A stretch of 64,000 nt of DNA, from NCBI RefSeq assembly GCF_004342685.1, contig NZ_SMBZ01000009.1, positions 1 through 64,000 on the forward strand. Direction: 5' to 3'. This DNA comes from Sphingobacterium alimentarium. Lineage in GTDB: Bacteria > Bacteroidota > Bacteroidia > Sphingobacteriales > Sphingobacteriaceae. Below are positions 16,612 through 25,566 of the stretch, piece after piece. Below the pieces are notes generated by a model, which saw only the letters and a list, made by a program, of their open reading frames with translations, searched no databases and was not told the DNA's origin. The position numbers were made by a program, and so were the translations under genes. Position 1 is the stretch's first letter. The number at the start of each line of letters is the position of its first letter.

Positions 16612-17028
16612 TTAGTTAAGAAGTGACCATGTAGACCATGGGATTCTCGATAATATCAAGATTAACGCAATGGTGTAGGTGATGAACACTGTTTTGTTCG
16701 CCGCATAATCTTCCTTTGCTTTTTTTGCTTTCGAGTAACCAATAGTGATTAATACGATAGCGATAATCATGGTTAATGGATGTTCCAGGAAATATAATCT
16801 GGATAAACTATTACTCATGTTTTCACCCGAAAAACTTTTAAATCCTAACGGAGAAACAAAATAAATTATAAAACCAATAAGTAATTGCAAGTGCGCAGAG
16901 ATAAAACCGATTAAAGCGATTTTGCGGTTGTATGGATTCGCTTTAAAATAATTTACCGCTGTGATTACAATAGAAATAACTAAAGCAAGTAATAAAATTA
17001 CGGCTAAAGTCGAGTGTAAGTGTTTCAT
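16612..17028 (-). CDS. Small four-helix membrane protein with conserved histidines
   Basis: About 138 residues from the ATG at 17028 (MKHLHSTLAVILL); another ATG-like codon 12 nt earlier is possible. Four hydrophobic segments are clear. Histidines in the first helix (KHLH), at the start of the third segment (FISAHLQLLIGF) and before another (FLEHPLTMI) are placed like heme ligands of small cytochrome b-type proteins. Proteins of this type are widespread in Bacteroidota, where they are often mislabelled as ribosomal L27. Heme binding is inference. Confidence 0.7.
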   Translation of the reverse strand: MKHLHSTLAVILLLALVISIVITAVNYFKANPYNRKIALIGFISAHLQLLIGFIIYFVSPLGFKSFSGENMSNSLSRLYFLEHPLTMIIAIVLITIGYSKAKKAKEDYAANKTVFITYTIALILILSRIPWSTWSLLN

Positions 17029-17077
17029 ACCTGTTAACATATATTTTGATTTTTAATGTTCGATTCTTGCAAAAATA

Positions 17078-18733
17078 CTATTTTGAAAGTCGTTTTTCAC
17101 CTAATTCTCTAAATTCAGATTTCGCCTTGAATTGAGGGAATGTTTTTTCCTGACTCATGGTATACCCAATATCAAAGAACAAGCGGATATCCGCAAGTAT
17201 TCCTTCGAAATCCCAATTGTCGTCCAATTCATCCTGAGGTTTGTGGTATCGATTCGCTAATGCTGCTTTGCGTTTCTCAATTGCGTCAGTATCTGTCGAC
17301 AAAAGTTCTGAACCCGATCCCATAAATAATCCCGGTACACCTTTTTTAACGAAGTTGAAATGGTCTGAACGGTAGAAGCCTCCTGATGTAGGATTTTTTT
17401 CACCAGCAACCGTTCTTCCGAATTTTGCAGCCGAACGCTCGACGTAGTCTTCAATTTCTGTTTGTCCAATCCCAACAATCGAAACATCTTTTGTCGCGCC
17501 TAGCGGATTGAATGCATCCATATTCAAGTTAGCGACTGTTTTATTTAGTGGAAAAACCGGGTTATTGGCATAATAAGATGAACCTAATAAACCTTCTTCT
17601 TCAGCTGTCAGTGCAATAAAAACTATAGTGCGTTCCGGTTGGTGTTTAGCCGCTTTGAATGCTTTTCCAAGTTCGAATAAAGCAGCTACTCCTGCCGCAT
17701 TATCAATCGCACCATTATAGATAGAATCGCCGTTTACAGCTTCTCCAACACCCAAATGATCCCAATGCGCGGTATAAATTATAGTTTCATCCGGACGTTT
17801 TGTCCCTTTGATCTGAGCGATTACGTTATTGGATTTTGAATGTCTAAACGTGTTTTTTAGTTCAATCTGGGTCTTAATATTCATCGGGCGAGCCTTGAAA
17901 CCTGGTTTTTTAGCTTCTTCCATTAGCTTCGAATCCAGACCTCCAAGTGTAAATAATTTCTGAGCCGTTTCTAAGGAAACCCAACCTTCGAATTCCGGTA
18001 ATTCATCCTGATTATTGGTCGTTAATTCCAATTGCGGACCCGACCAGCCTGAACGAACTACATCCCAGCCATAACTAGCGGCACCCGTCTCATGAATTAT
18101 CAGTATCCCTGTCGCACCTTGACGACCTGCTTCTTCAAATTTATAGCGCCATCTGCCGTAATAGGTCATGGTATCCGCTTTGAAAAGGTTTTTGTCGTAT
18201 CGACCCGGGTCACTCACCATCACGACTACCGTTTTTCCTTTCACATCCAAACCTTCGTAATCGTTCCAGTCATATTCAGGTGCAACGATGCCGAATCCAG
18301 CAAACACCAATTCGGTGTTTTCGATTTGAACGTTTTCTTTCAATTTACGTGTTCCAATTACAAAATCATCTAGGTTGTTGAACTTACTGCTACCTTTTGA
18401 TCCTTCAAAAGTTAGGGAAGGGACGATCGGTTTTGATGTGATTTCTACCATGGGTACTTCTTGGAAATACGAATCTCCATTTCCAGGCTCGAGGCCTAAG
18501 GCTTTAAATTGTTGCTCAATGTAATTTACCGTCAAGGTATCTCCCTTGGTAAAAGGTTTTCTTCCTAAGAATTCGTCCGATGCCAACTGGGCAATGTGCG
18601 CTTTGTACGAATCCGCTGTGATTGCCGCAAGCGCCGTGCTATCTAAGGAATTAGAGTCAAATGTGGAGGATTGCTCTGAGCAGGAAAGTAAACCTAAGCT
18701 CAGTGCACAAGATAATAGCAATGATTTATTCAT
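17078..18733 (-). CDS. M28-family zinc aminopeptidase, lipoprotein
   Basis: 551 residues with a lipoprotein signal (LSLGLLSCSEQ, Cys18), so anchored to a membrane facing the periplasm or surface. A PA (protease-associated) domain covers about residues 125-270, inserted before the M28 catalytic domain. Zinc ligands are recognisable: His in YTAHWDHLG, Asp in GAIDNAAGVAALFE, Glu-Glu in LTAEEEGLLGSSYY, Asp in NMDAFNP, and His in YRSDHFNFVKKGVP. It should remove N-terminal residues from peptides. It stands alone, with a possible weak -7 (TATATTTC) upstream. Confidence 0.93.
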   Translation of the reverse strand: MNKSLLLSCALSLGLLSCSEQSSTFDSNSLDSTALAAITADSYKAHIAQLASDEFLGRKPFTKGDTLTVNYIEQQFKALGLEPGNGDSYFQEVPMVEITSKPIVPSLTFEGSKGSSKFNNLDDFVIGTRKLKENVQIENTELVFAGFGIVAPEYDWNDYEGLDVKGKTVVVMVSDPGRYDKNLFKADTMTYYGRWRYKFEEAGRQGATGILIIHETGAASYGWDVVRSGWSGPQLELTTNNQDELPEFEGWVSLETAQKLFTLGGLDSKLMEEAKKPGFKARPMNIKTQIELKNTFRHSKSNNVIAQIKGTKRPDETIIYTAHWDHLGVGEAVNGDSIYNGAIDNAAGVAALFELGKAFKAAKHQPERTIVFIALTAEEEGLLGSSYYANNPVFPLNKTVANLNMDAFNPLGATKDVSIVGIGQTEIEDYVERSAAKFGRTVAGEKNPTSGGFYRSDHFNFVKKGVPGLFMGSGSELLSTDTDAIEKRKAALANRYHKPQDELDDNWDFEGILADIRLFFDIGYTMSQEKTFPQFKAKSEFRELGEKRLSK

Positions 18734-18793
18734 AATTCATTTTAATGTGAACGACTAAAAATACGATTTTAAAAGAAATATATAGCCTTCTAT

Positions 18794-19408
18794 CTAATCT
18801 TTGACAGGAAATACCTCCGCAATGGGATGAAAGAGATAGATTTTTTGCGTGTTTAATTCCAGACACTTGTATCTTTTGCGCAATTTTTCCATTTTCTGAA
18901 ATACACGACCATTTTTTAATTGAAAAATGGCTTGGTCGGGCAATTGTTCCACATGAATAATTGAGCTGCTGGCAACGTCAAATTTTTTGAGAACACGGTA
19001 AAGATTTAGATCTGTGCAGGACGATGCGGCCGGATTGTTCATATAGCCATTGATCGCTATAATTACCTCTGAAGGGAAAATATTTAATTTCAGAAAAGGC
19101 TGAATCAAGGATTTGAAATTGTTTTTCCACTCTTCGCCATGCGGTTTTACTGTGTTTTTGAAATCCTGATAGGTTTTGAGATGTGCAAACTCGTGTACCG
19201 TGGTTAATAAGAAAGCATAAGGGTTGAGGTCGTGGTTGACGGTGATCTGGTGAGGACTTCCCCGGAATGGAGCGCGGTAATCACCTAATTTCGTGCTACG
19301 GCTTTTGGTGACTTTAAACCGGCAGGCCGTAGCATTAAGCCATTGCGAAATAATAGGCGCAGCCTCCACGGGCATATACTTACTCAATTGTGTGCTGAAA
19401 TCCGGCAT
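18794..19408 (-). CDS. SprT-like zinc-dependent protein
   Basis: 204 residues of the SprT-like family. The zinc site is TVHEFAHLKTY (HExxH) in the middle, with surrounding helical segments; the C-terminal third holds a KRYKCLELNTQKIYLFHP segment, like the zinc-ribbon region of the family though with fewer cysteines than usual. E. coli SprT and related SPRTN proteins are proteases or transcription-linked factors; the bacterial role is poorly defined. The -7 element is only 7 nt from its start codon, which suggests a leaderless transcript. Confidence 0.82.
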   Translation of the reverse strand: MPDFSTQLSKYMPVEAAPIISQWLNATACRFKVTKSRSTKLGDYRAPFRGSPHQITVNHDLNPYAFLLTTVHEFAHLKTYQDFKNTVKPHGEEWKNNFKSLIQPFLKLNIFPSEVIIAINGYMNNPAASSCTDLNLYRVLKKFDVASSSIIHVEQLPDQAIFQLKNGRVFQKMEKLRKRYKCLELNTQKIYLFHPIAEVFPVKD

Positions 19409-19415
19409 ATCGCTA

Positions 19416-19423
19416 CAAACATA
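19416..19423 (-). promoter_or_regulatory. -7 element of the SprT-like gene
   Basis: On the minus strand TATGTTTG, exact TAnnTTTG, 7 nt before the ATG; a weak TTTAG lies 19 nt further up. Confidence 0.55.
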
Positions 19424-19480
19424 TTATTTTTTATGATATAAACTAAACTTTTTGTGGTTTTCAAACCTAAATCTAATCCC

Positions 19481-19488
19481 TATATTTG
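19481..19488 (+). promoter_or_regulatory. -7 element of recN
   Basis: TATATTTG, exact TAnnTTTG, 41 nt before the chosen recN start. The nearest TTTG is 26 nt upstream, longer than the usual spacing. Confidence 0.55.
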
Positions 19489-19529
19489 AGATTAGTTTTT
19501 CAGTAGAAATTTACTTCAAAACATACTTT

Positions 19530-21188
19530 ATGCTATCACGATTATTAATAAAAAACTACGCTTTAATCGATAATTTAGACATTTCCTTTGATAAAGGGTT
19601 GAATATTATCACGGGCGAGACGGGAGCCGGTAAGTCCATCTTAATGGGTGCATTAGGCTTGATCTTAGGCAATCGTGCCGATGGAAAGCAGTTTTTTAAT
19701 GATGATAAGAAATGTATAATCGAGGGCTATTTTTCAATTGCGAGTTATGATTTGACAGCTTTTTTTAGCGAAAATGACCTAGAATACGAAGAAGACACAA
19801 TCATACGACGTGAAATATCATTGGATGGTAAGTCCCGTGCTTTCGTAAATGATTCTCCCGTCAATCTCACTACGCTAAAATCATTGGGCGAGCGCTTGAT
19901 AGACATTCACTCCCAACATGCGACCTTGCAGATCAATACTGAAGAATTTCAACTGTTTGTATTGGATGCTATTGCAAGTAATGCTCCTTTACTCGAAAAC
20001 TTCCGTAGCGAATTGCAGCAATTGCGACAATTGGACAAAAAACTGAAAACGTTGAAAGAAGAGTCGCGTACTGCTCATGCTGAACTAGATTACAACCAAT
20101 TTTTATTCGATGAATTGGAAAAGCTGAATGTCCGTGAAGGTGAAATGAAAGAATTAGAAGCGGAACAAAGTCAGCTGGAGAATGCGGAGGAGATAAAACG
20201 TGCTTTATTATCCTCCAATTACCTATTGTCGGATGCCGAACAAAATGTGTTGACACTTTTGAAAGACAGTATGCAGCAAATACAACAAGCTTCGCGGTAT
20301 TTTACCGACGCGGAAGACTTGGCCAACCGTTTGCAAAGTGCGCATATAGAGATAAAAGATGTAGCTGCTGAGATTGCTAACCAAGAGGCTGAAATTCAGT
20401 TGGACGAAAATAGGTTGAACGAAGTCAATTCGAGGCTCAGCGATATCTATAGCTTGTTGAAAAAACACCGTCTGGACAGCGAAGCAGAACTGATCCAACT
20501 ACGCAATGAATTGGAAGAGAAGTTGCAGGTAGCACTGAATCACGATGAAATATTAGCGAAACTTGAAAATGAGAGGAAAGCACAAGAAGAAGTCGTGCTG
20601 ACACTTGGAAAACAAATTCACCAAAAACGGACATCCGCTATACCTCAGGTGGAGAAAGCTGTGCAGGACACGTTGGCTCATGTCGGGATGTCTAACGCAA
20701 AACTGAATATTCAACTGACTCCTCAAATGTTAGAAAAAGCTTCTTCCAAAGGCTTAGATACAGTACAGTTCTTGTTTTCGGCCAATAAAGGACAGGCTTT
20801 ACAGCCCATTCACAAAGTCGCATCCGGCGGTGAGCTATCACGCGTGATGTTGGCTATTAAATCTTTGGTGGCACACAATTCCTCTTTGCCAACCATTATA
20901 TTCGATGAGATCGATACGGGGATTTCGGGAGAAGTGGCACTAAGGGTAGGAGAGGTCATGCAGGAGTTGGCGGGTAATATGCAGGTATTGGCCATTACAC
21001 ACCTACCGCAGATTGCTTCCAAGGGAACGTCACACTTCAAAGTTTATAAAGAAGATCGTGAAGAGAAGACACGCTCCAATATCGTGCTTTTGAATCGGGA
21101 TGAAAGGGTGTACGAGATCGCACAGATGCTATCAGGAGCTTCACCGGGGGAGGCAGCATTGGCCAATGCTGCGAGTCTCTTGACCTAA
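19530..21188 (+). CDS. recN: DNA repair protein RecN
   Basis: SMC-like ATPase for double-strand-break repair. Seen: Walker A GETGAGKS, the HSQHATLQ segment, two long coiled-coil arms (about 150-370), the ABC signature HKVASGGELSRVMLAIKSL, Walker B IIFDEIDTGISGEVA and the ITHLPQIASKG H-loop. 552 residues from ATG 19530 (MLSRLLIKNYALID), the normal RecN N-terminus; earlier in-frame codons cover the promoter. It is convergent with the phytochrome-associated heme oxygenase, whose stop is 7 nt away, with no terminator hairpin between them. Confidence 0.96.
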   Translation: MLSRLLIKNYALIDNLDISFDKGLNIITGETGAGKSILMGALGLILGNRADGKQFFNDDKKCIIEGYFSIASYDLTAFFSENDLEYEEDTIIRREISLDGKSRAFVNDSPVNLTTLKSLGERLIDIHSQHATLQINTEEFQLFVLDAIASNAPLLENFRSELQQLRQLDKKLKTLKEESRTAHAELDYNQFLFDELEKLNVREGEMKELEAEQSQLENAEEIKRALLSSNYLLSDAEQNVLTLLKDSMQQIQQASRYFTDAEDLANRLQSAHIEIKDVAAEIANQEAEIQLDENRLNEVNSRLSDIYSLLKKHRLDSEAELIQLRNELEEKLQVALNHDEILAKLENERKAQEEVVLTLGKQIHQKRTSAIPQVEKAVQDTLAHVGMSNAKLNIQLTPQMLEKASSKGLDTVQFLFSANKGQALQPIHKVASGGELSRVMLAIKSLVAHNSSLPTIIFDEIDTGISGEVALRVGEVMQELAGNMQVLAITHLPQIASKGTSHFKVYKEDREEKTRSNIVLLNRDERVYEIAQMLSGASPGEAALANAASLLT

Positions 21189-21194
21189 ATATTT

Positions 21195-21725
21195 TTATTC
21201 ACCAAAAAAAAGATAACCATCGCGTGCCCCTTGGATCACATGCTGTAATTCAGTAGCGTCTAATTGATTGATGCGCGATTGAAAATCTTTCCAGATGGAA
21301 GAGAGTTGGTCTTGATGTCTAGAAAGGTAAGCAAATGGGAATCCTTCGAAGGCCGGATATTCTTTTAATTTGGACAAAATCATCTTATTACCAAGCATGG
21401 CGCCTAGCACAATATAGATTAGACCAAGCTTATAATGTTTATCCGTGGAGGTGATCGCTAGCGCTGCACTTTCATCGGGAGTAAGCTGTAGGTGTGCTAG
21501 ATCTTCTCGTAATGCAAGCCGTTTCTGCTCCAATATTTCAGAAAATTCAGGCCATGCCATACTTACCTTATCGACGATAGCGTGGATATAACTGTACGAT
21601 TTGAGCATAAAATGCTGGTAATGTATTTCCGTAAACTGATTGGAAAATAAAAGATGAGCATGCATCACATGCTCAATTCTATCGTGCAAATCTTGCGTTT
21701 CGGTCTTTAGTAAACTGTTATTCAT
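21195..21725 (-). CDS. bphO: Biliverdin-producing heme oxygenase, bacteriophytochrome-associated
   Basis: 176 residues of the heme oxygenase fold. The N-terminal DLHDRIEHVMHA segment supplies the probable proximal heme ligand (His14), and the distal helix reads IYIVLGAMLGNKMI, with the GxxxG spacing that lets the helix bend over heme. It opens heme to biliverdin, CO and iron, giving the chromophore for the phytochrome encoded just upstream. The start codon lies inside the end of the phytochrome gene (8-nt overlap), so the two are translationally coupled. The link is strong from context; the electron donor is not in the window. Confidence 0.82.
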   Translation of the reverse strand: MNNSLLKTETQDLHDRIEHVMHAHLLFSNQFTEIHYQHFMLKSYSYIHAIVDKVSMAWPEFSEILEQKRLALREDLAHLQLTPDESAALAITSTDKHYKLGLIYIVLGAMLGNKMILSKLKEYPAFEGFPFAYLSRHQDQLSSIWKDFQSRINQLDATELQHVIQGARDGYLFFGE

Positions 21726-23898
21726 TAGGAAATGAAATTTTAAAGGTTGTTCCTATGCCAATATTGCTTTCAAAACTAATTTCAGCATTCAATCTATCCA
21801 CTATACGTTTTACAATGGACATCCCGACTCCGCTGCCTTCATATGCCGAGGCATTGGTAAGCCTTTTGAATAAGCCGAAGACTTGTTCTTTCTCCGATTC
21901 ATCAATGCCAATTCCATTATCTTTGATATAGTAAATAGTCTTATCTGCTTTTACTTCGCTGTACACCTCCAAGATGGTTGCTTCTTGTTGACTGCTGAAT
22001 TTAATCGCATTATTGATTAAGTTCATAAACAGTTGATACAAGGATGTTTTTTCGCCATATATAGGATGAAGCTCACCCAGCCGCAGATCCATATTTGTAA
22101 CCTTATAATACTCCATAGCTTGGGTAATTATTTGGTTAATGAAACTTTCAGTATGAATGACTTCAAGCTGAAATAATAGAGGTGACGACTTCGCTGAAGC
22201 GAGCGTACGATCGATGATGTCATTTATTACCTTGGCAGCTTCCGTAATATTCTTCGAAAACTTCACAATCATATCTACAGGCAAATCTTTGCGCGTTTGC
22301 ATGAATTGTGCCGAGGTTTTGATCGTCGACAGTGGATTTTTTAGATCGTGACCCAATTCTTGTGTATAAGTTTCCAACTGATTATTGGTTTCTATGAGCT
22401 TCTCATTGAGTCTCCTCACTTCCGTCATCTGCCTCAACAAAGAATCTTGTATCAATTTGTGGATACGCGACAAAAACTCCAAATCAAATTTGGACCATTT
22501 CTCGGATTGCCCATTTACTTCTTTTTTCCATACCTGGAATGAGGTGCGTGGCGAGTAAACATACGCATTTTTCGCTTCCGAAAATATGGGCAGTTTTTCC
22601 GGTACACCAGCCCATTTTTCTTCAACAAGAATTTCTTTTCGAAACCAATAAATCGAATAATCATGCTCTTTGTTAAAGCTAATCCGCGCTACACCTTTCC
22701 ATTTGGATAAGTCTTCGTCTTCACTCAAGTTGAATGCAAATGTGCTATAAATATTTTCGTTTGCGGCTTGGATATTGACTTCCTGATGGATTTTTTTGAA
22801 AAGCGAATTGTTTGGTGTATCGCCATAGCGCAATGTATAATCAGGAGATGTAATAATTAATCCCGATGAAGACAATGTGTGCATGAACAGATGTGCAAAT
22901 TCACCTAGCGTCTTTTGAAAAGATTGGCTATAGAAGAGTTTTTCTTTCAATCCCAATTCAATCTCTTTGATGGTTTCATTTTGTCTCATTTTGATACGTT
23001 GTCTTTGTACCAAATACTTATTTGCTGCATAATGCGTTACAAATACGCAGAGACTTCTTTTGTCGTATGGGATGTATTTAGGCTCGAAATTCTGACAAGC
23101 AACCAATCCCCACAACTTATTGTCAATTATAATAGAAAAACTTGCACTCGCGCTTACCCCAAAGTTTTTTAAATATTGCAAATGAATGGGTGATAAGGCA
23201 CGAATTTGGGATTTTGATAAGTCGATCTGTGTTGGCGAAATACCATGTAAATCAAAAGTCATGGCATCGATATCGGGTGTTTGTCGCGATAAATTTTTGA
23301 GGTACAATTGCCTTGCTTGAACAGGAATGTCAAATTCAGGATACCTATATCCGAGAAGAGATTCTCCTTGTTCCTTTACATTTTCAGCCACAACGATGCC
23401 ACTACTGTCTTCCAGAAATTGATAGATCATGATGCGGTCAAAATCAATGATTTTCATGATATTGTCGCACAGTGATTGCCACGTGTTTTCGTTTTTGTCA
23501 AATATCATCTGGAAATCATTCAACTGACTGAGTTCAATGATGATATTCTCATTTTTTTCGAACTCTAAGAAAAGTTGGTTTTCATTTAGATAAATCGTCA
23601 ATTGATAATTTTCATTATTCAATTGTGTCTTGAAGGACAAGGTCCGATCTTCTAAGGAGAATATCTTGCTTGCATTAATTTGAAGAGCATTTTCTTGATT
23701 TAGGAAATTGGTGTAATATTCCAGTTTTTTGGAAAGTGCAGTTGGAATATCCAATTTCAACCATTCTGTACAGTTCTCACTGACAGCCACGCATTCTCCT
23801 AATGAGTTAAAAACTAATAAGTACCCGAAATTTTGAACCTTACCACATAAGTGAATAGCCTCTTCTTCACAGTTCAATGTTTTTGAGATTTCTAGCAT
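21718..23898 (-). CDS. bphP: Bacteriophytochrome histidine kinase
   Basis: 726 residues: PAS (about 1-110), GAF (130-310), PHY (320-490), HisKA and HATPase. The biliverdin-attaching cysteine is in place near the N-terminus (LNCEEEAIHLCGK, Cys10). The GAF domain has YRYPEFDIPVQARQLY and SPIHLQYLKNFGV; however the usual CHH box reads CQN (Gln269). The PHY tongue has WAGVPEK and SPRTSF. The kinase has H-box LGHDLKNPLST (His517), N-box NLINNAIKFSS, and the IKDNGIGID and EGSGVGMSIVKRIV G-boxes, so it should phosphorylate. No response regulator is encoded nearby. It likely senses red/far-red light in the cytoplasm. Confidence 0.94.
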   Translation of the reverse strand: MLEISKTLNCEEEAIHLCGKVQNFGYLLVFNSLGECVAVSENCTEWLKLDIPTALSKKLEYYTNFLNQENALQINASKIFSLEDRTLSFKTQLNNENYQLTIYLNENQLFLEFEKNENIIIELSQLNDFQMIFDKNENTWQSLCDNIMKIIDFDRIMIYQFLEDSSGIVVAENVKEQGESLLGYRYPEFDIPVQARQLYLKNLSRQTPDIDAMTFDLHGISPTQIDLSKSQIRALSPIHLQYLKNFGVSASASFSIIIDNKLWGLVACQNFEPKYIPYDKRSLCVFVTHYAANKYLVQRQRIKMRQNETIKEIELGLKEKLFYSQSFQKTLGEFAHLFMHTLSSSGLIITSPDYTLRYGDTPNNSLFKKIHQEVNIQAANENIYSTFAFNLSEDEDLSKWKGVARISFNKEHDYSIYWFRKEILVEEKWAGVPEKLPIFSEAKNAYVYSPRTSFQVWKKEVNGQSEKWSKFDLEFLSRIHKLIQDSLLRQMTEVRRLNEKLIETNNQLETYTQELGHDLKNPLSTIKTSAQFMQTRKDLPVDMIVKFSKNITEAAKVINDIIDRTLASAKSSPLLFQLEVIHTESFINQIITQAMEYYKVTNMDLRLGELHPIYGEKTSLYQLFMNLINNAIKFSSQQEATILEVYSEVKADKTIYYIKDNGIGIDESEKEQVFGLFKRLTNASAYEGSGVGMSIVKRIVDRLNAEISFESNIGIGTTFKISFPNE

Positions 23899-23938
23899 TA
23901 GGAAGATTTTGCAGATGTTTTTTTAAATATAAGAAAAG

Positions 23939-23946
23939 CAAATATA
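23939..23946 (-). promoter_or_regulatory. -7 element of the bphP-bphO operon
   Basis: Minus-strand TATATTTG, exact TAnnTTTG, giving a leader of roughly 35 nt before the bphP ATG. No clear -33 partner. Confidence 0.55.
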
Positions 23947-24077
23947 ATATTAGCATAACCACCTAAAAATGCGACGGTTTGTAATTTAGATTATAGATAA
24001 TAAATTGAAATGATAATAAATGTTGGTGGATGTAATAGGCTATTGAGGAGCTGAAGGAAGGGATATTGTAGAATAAT

Positions 24078-24104
24078 ACGGGAAAATTTTTTCAATTTTC
24101 CCGT
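24078..24104. terminator. Hairpin terminator beside the small lipoprotein gene
   Basis: Stem ACGGGAAAATT / AATTTTCCCGT with a TTTTC loop, downstream of the lipoprotein gene on the minus strand. The remaining 23947-24077 shows nothing recognisable. Confidence 0.65.
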
Positions 24105-24119
24105 TATTTTATGTGTTGA

Positions 24120-24542
24120 TTAATTGCCAATTTCGTTGTCCGAAAGAACAATTTTTGTAATCATATTAGCTGGCGGAGTCGGTGTTCCCGCCCCACGGTA
24201 TTCTGCAAATATTCTTACTTTACCTACGGAATAGTTTGCGGAAAAAATATAATTACCAATCGTCGCTGGTATTAATTCATATGTCGTCTTATCGTTATCA
24301 TAAGATACAGCTACACTTACATGACCATCTTCGAAATATCTACTGTCTAAATCAGCAATATTTTGCTCAAAGCGATATACTCTTGGTTCTGATTGCGTCC
24401 ACTGATTTGATTTGATAGTATATACATAGCTTACGCCTGGTAAGTAATTGATGTGTTCTTCAGTAATATACTCTTTAGTACAAGAGCTTAGAGTTGCGAA
24501 AGATGCGCCTGCAATAGCGAGAGCTACTAATATCTTTTTCAT
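24120..24542 (-). CDS. Small lipoprotein of unknown function
   Basis: 140 residues with a lipoprotein signal (AIAGASFATLSSCTKE, Cys21). The mature part is a single small beta-rich domain: YVYTIKSNQWTQ, RYFEDGHVSVAVSYDN, VGKVRIFAEYRG, and a Pro-rich stretch (GTPTPPANM) before the end. I do not recognise a family; the size and pattern recur in small Bacteroidota lipoproteins. It stands as a single gene between two terminators. Confidence 0.65.
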   Translation of the reverse strand: MKKILVALAIAGASFATLSSCTKEYITEEHINYLPGVSYVYTIKSNQWTQSEPRVYRFEQNIADLDSRYFEDGHVSVAVSYDNDKTTYELIPATIGNYIFSANYSVGKVRIFAEYRGAGTPTPPANMITKIVLSDNEIGN

Positions 24543-24630
24543 ATTTATATAGTTTTAATTAATTGTTTTTTATTGTTTGACAATCGTGGCTGTAATTAGT
24601 TTAAATGATAGCAAAAATTTTGCCATAGAA

Positions 24631-24656
24631 AAAGCTCAACGGTTTCGTTGAGCTTT
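24631..24656 (-). terminator. Terminator of the His-rich lipoprotein gene
   Basis: Stem AAAGCTCAACG / CGTTGAGCTTT, loop GTTT; on the minus strand followed by TTTTTCTATGG. Confidence 0.85.
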
Positions 24657-24684
24657 CTTATTCCTTTTATGATGGAAAAGTTCA

Positions 24685-25497
24685 CTAGTTGGTGAGGGTA
24701 ATCTTACGCTCTATGGATACATTATCTCCTGTCAGCGCATTACCATCTTTATCTACTAAGGACAATTTTATAATGTTTTCTCCCATTGGAAGGTTTATAA
24801 TTTCGTAAGGCACCCATTGGTCTAAAGTAAACTCTTGCCCATTAATCTGCGCCATCACTTTATTCTCTGAAGCACCTAGCGTCGTATTGGTCACGAAGAA
24901 ATCCAAAAGAACAGTTTTCGTATCATCACTCTTATATTCGCCTTTTGGTCTACTGTAGAATAATGCAGGTTGGGTAGGAGCAGGCATTTCTTCAATCTTG
25001 CCATCCGCATTCACTTTAAATTTCACGACTTTATGGGCGTCTGCAGTCTTGATAGATTCGTGGAATGAACGCGATAAGAAAGACATTAGGTGATGTTCGG
25101 AATTAATCGGCACCACTTTAGTATGCTCTGGTTTATAAAGTGCCTCGTAAGGCTCATTGTTAAGAATAAAGTGAATATGCTGCCCTTCAGCCGAGTTGGC
25201 CATGTGGTGTTCGTGGTCTGTTTGTTCGGTAAGATTAAAGTTAGTTACCTTATATTTTACCGTGATTCTTGCTGAATCCGTTCCCACTTTTTCGGAAGTC
25301 AAGGAAGACATCGTAAGACTCGCGCCAGGAAATTCCTTGGCATGAGATAATGGATTGACCGCTATAGCTCCGACTGTATCTGAAAGTAAAGTAGAATCCT
25401 GTACATTCCCATCTGTATCCTTGGTCGTCTGATTACAACTGACCATTGTTAATAAAGCAGTTGAAAATGCGAGTAGCGTTGATGTAGTTTTTTTCAT
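24685..25497 (-). CDS. His-rich lipoprotein of unknown function (DUF4399-like)
   Basis: 270 residues; lipoprotein signal with LLTMVSCNQ (Cys21). The central part holds clustered histidines (QTDHEHHMANSAEGQHIHFILNNEPY, and INSEHHLMSFLSRSFHES), a pattern seen in DUF4399-type proteins, where GxHxHFxL..P is the core. The C-terminal third is beta-rich (DGNALTGDNVSIERKITL). In related genomes such proteins are often labelled 'phosphopeptide-binding', with no evidence. The histidines could bind a metal. A long hairpin lies only 4 nt before its start codon and may control translation. Confidence 0.68.
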   Translation of the reverse strand: MKKTTSTLLAFSTALLTMVSCNQTTKDTDGNVQDSTLLSDTVGAIAVNPLSHAKEFPGASLTMSSLTSEKVGTDSARITVKYKVTNFNLTEQTDHEHHMANSAEGQHIHFILNNEPYEALYKPEHTKVVPINSEHHLMSFLSRSFHESIKTADAHKVVKFKVNADGKIEEMPAPTQPALFYSRPKGEYKSDDTKTVLLDFFVTNTTLGASENKVMAQINGQEFTLDQWVPYEIINLPMGENIIKLSLVDKDGNALTGDNVSIERKITLTN

Positions 25498-25501
25498 TAT
25501 T

Positions 25502-25556
25502 ATCGTGTTTTGTTATACATTGATGTGGTATTCAATGGTTAATAACAAAACACGAT
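25502..25556 (-). promoter_or_regulatory. Long inverted repeat in front of the His-rich lipoprotein gene
   Basis: ATCGTGTTTTGTTAT and its perfect 15-nt inverse ATAACAAAACACGAT flank a second stem CATTGA / TCAATG with loop TGTGGTAT. The hairpin ends 4 nt before the start codon on the minus strand and no T-run follows, so it looks like a translation-control or mRNA-stability element, or a palindromic operator, rather than a terminator. Confidence 0.6.
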
Positions 25557-25566
25557 CAAAAAAGTT

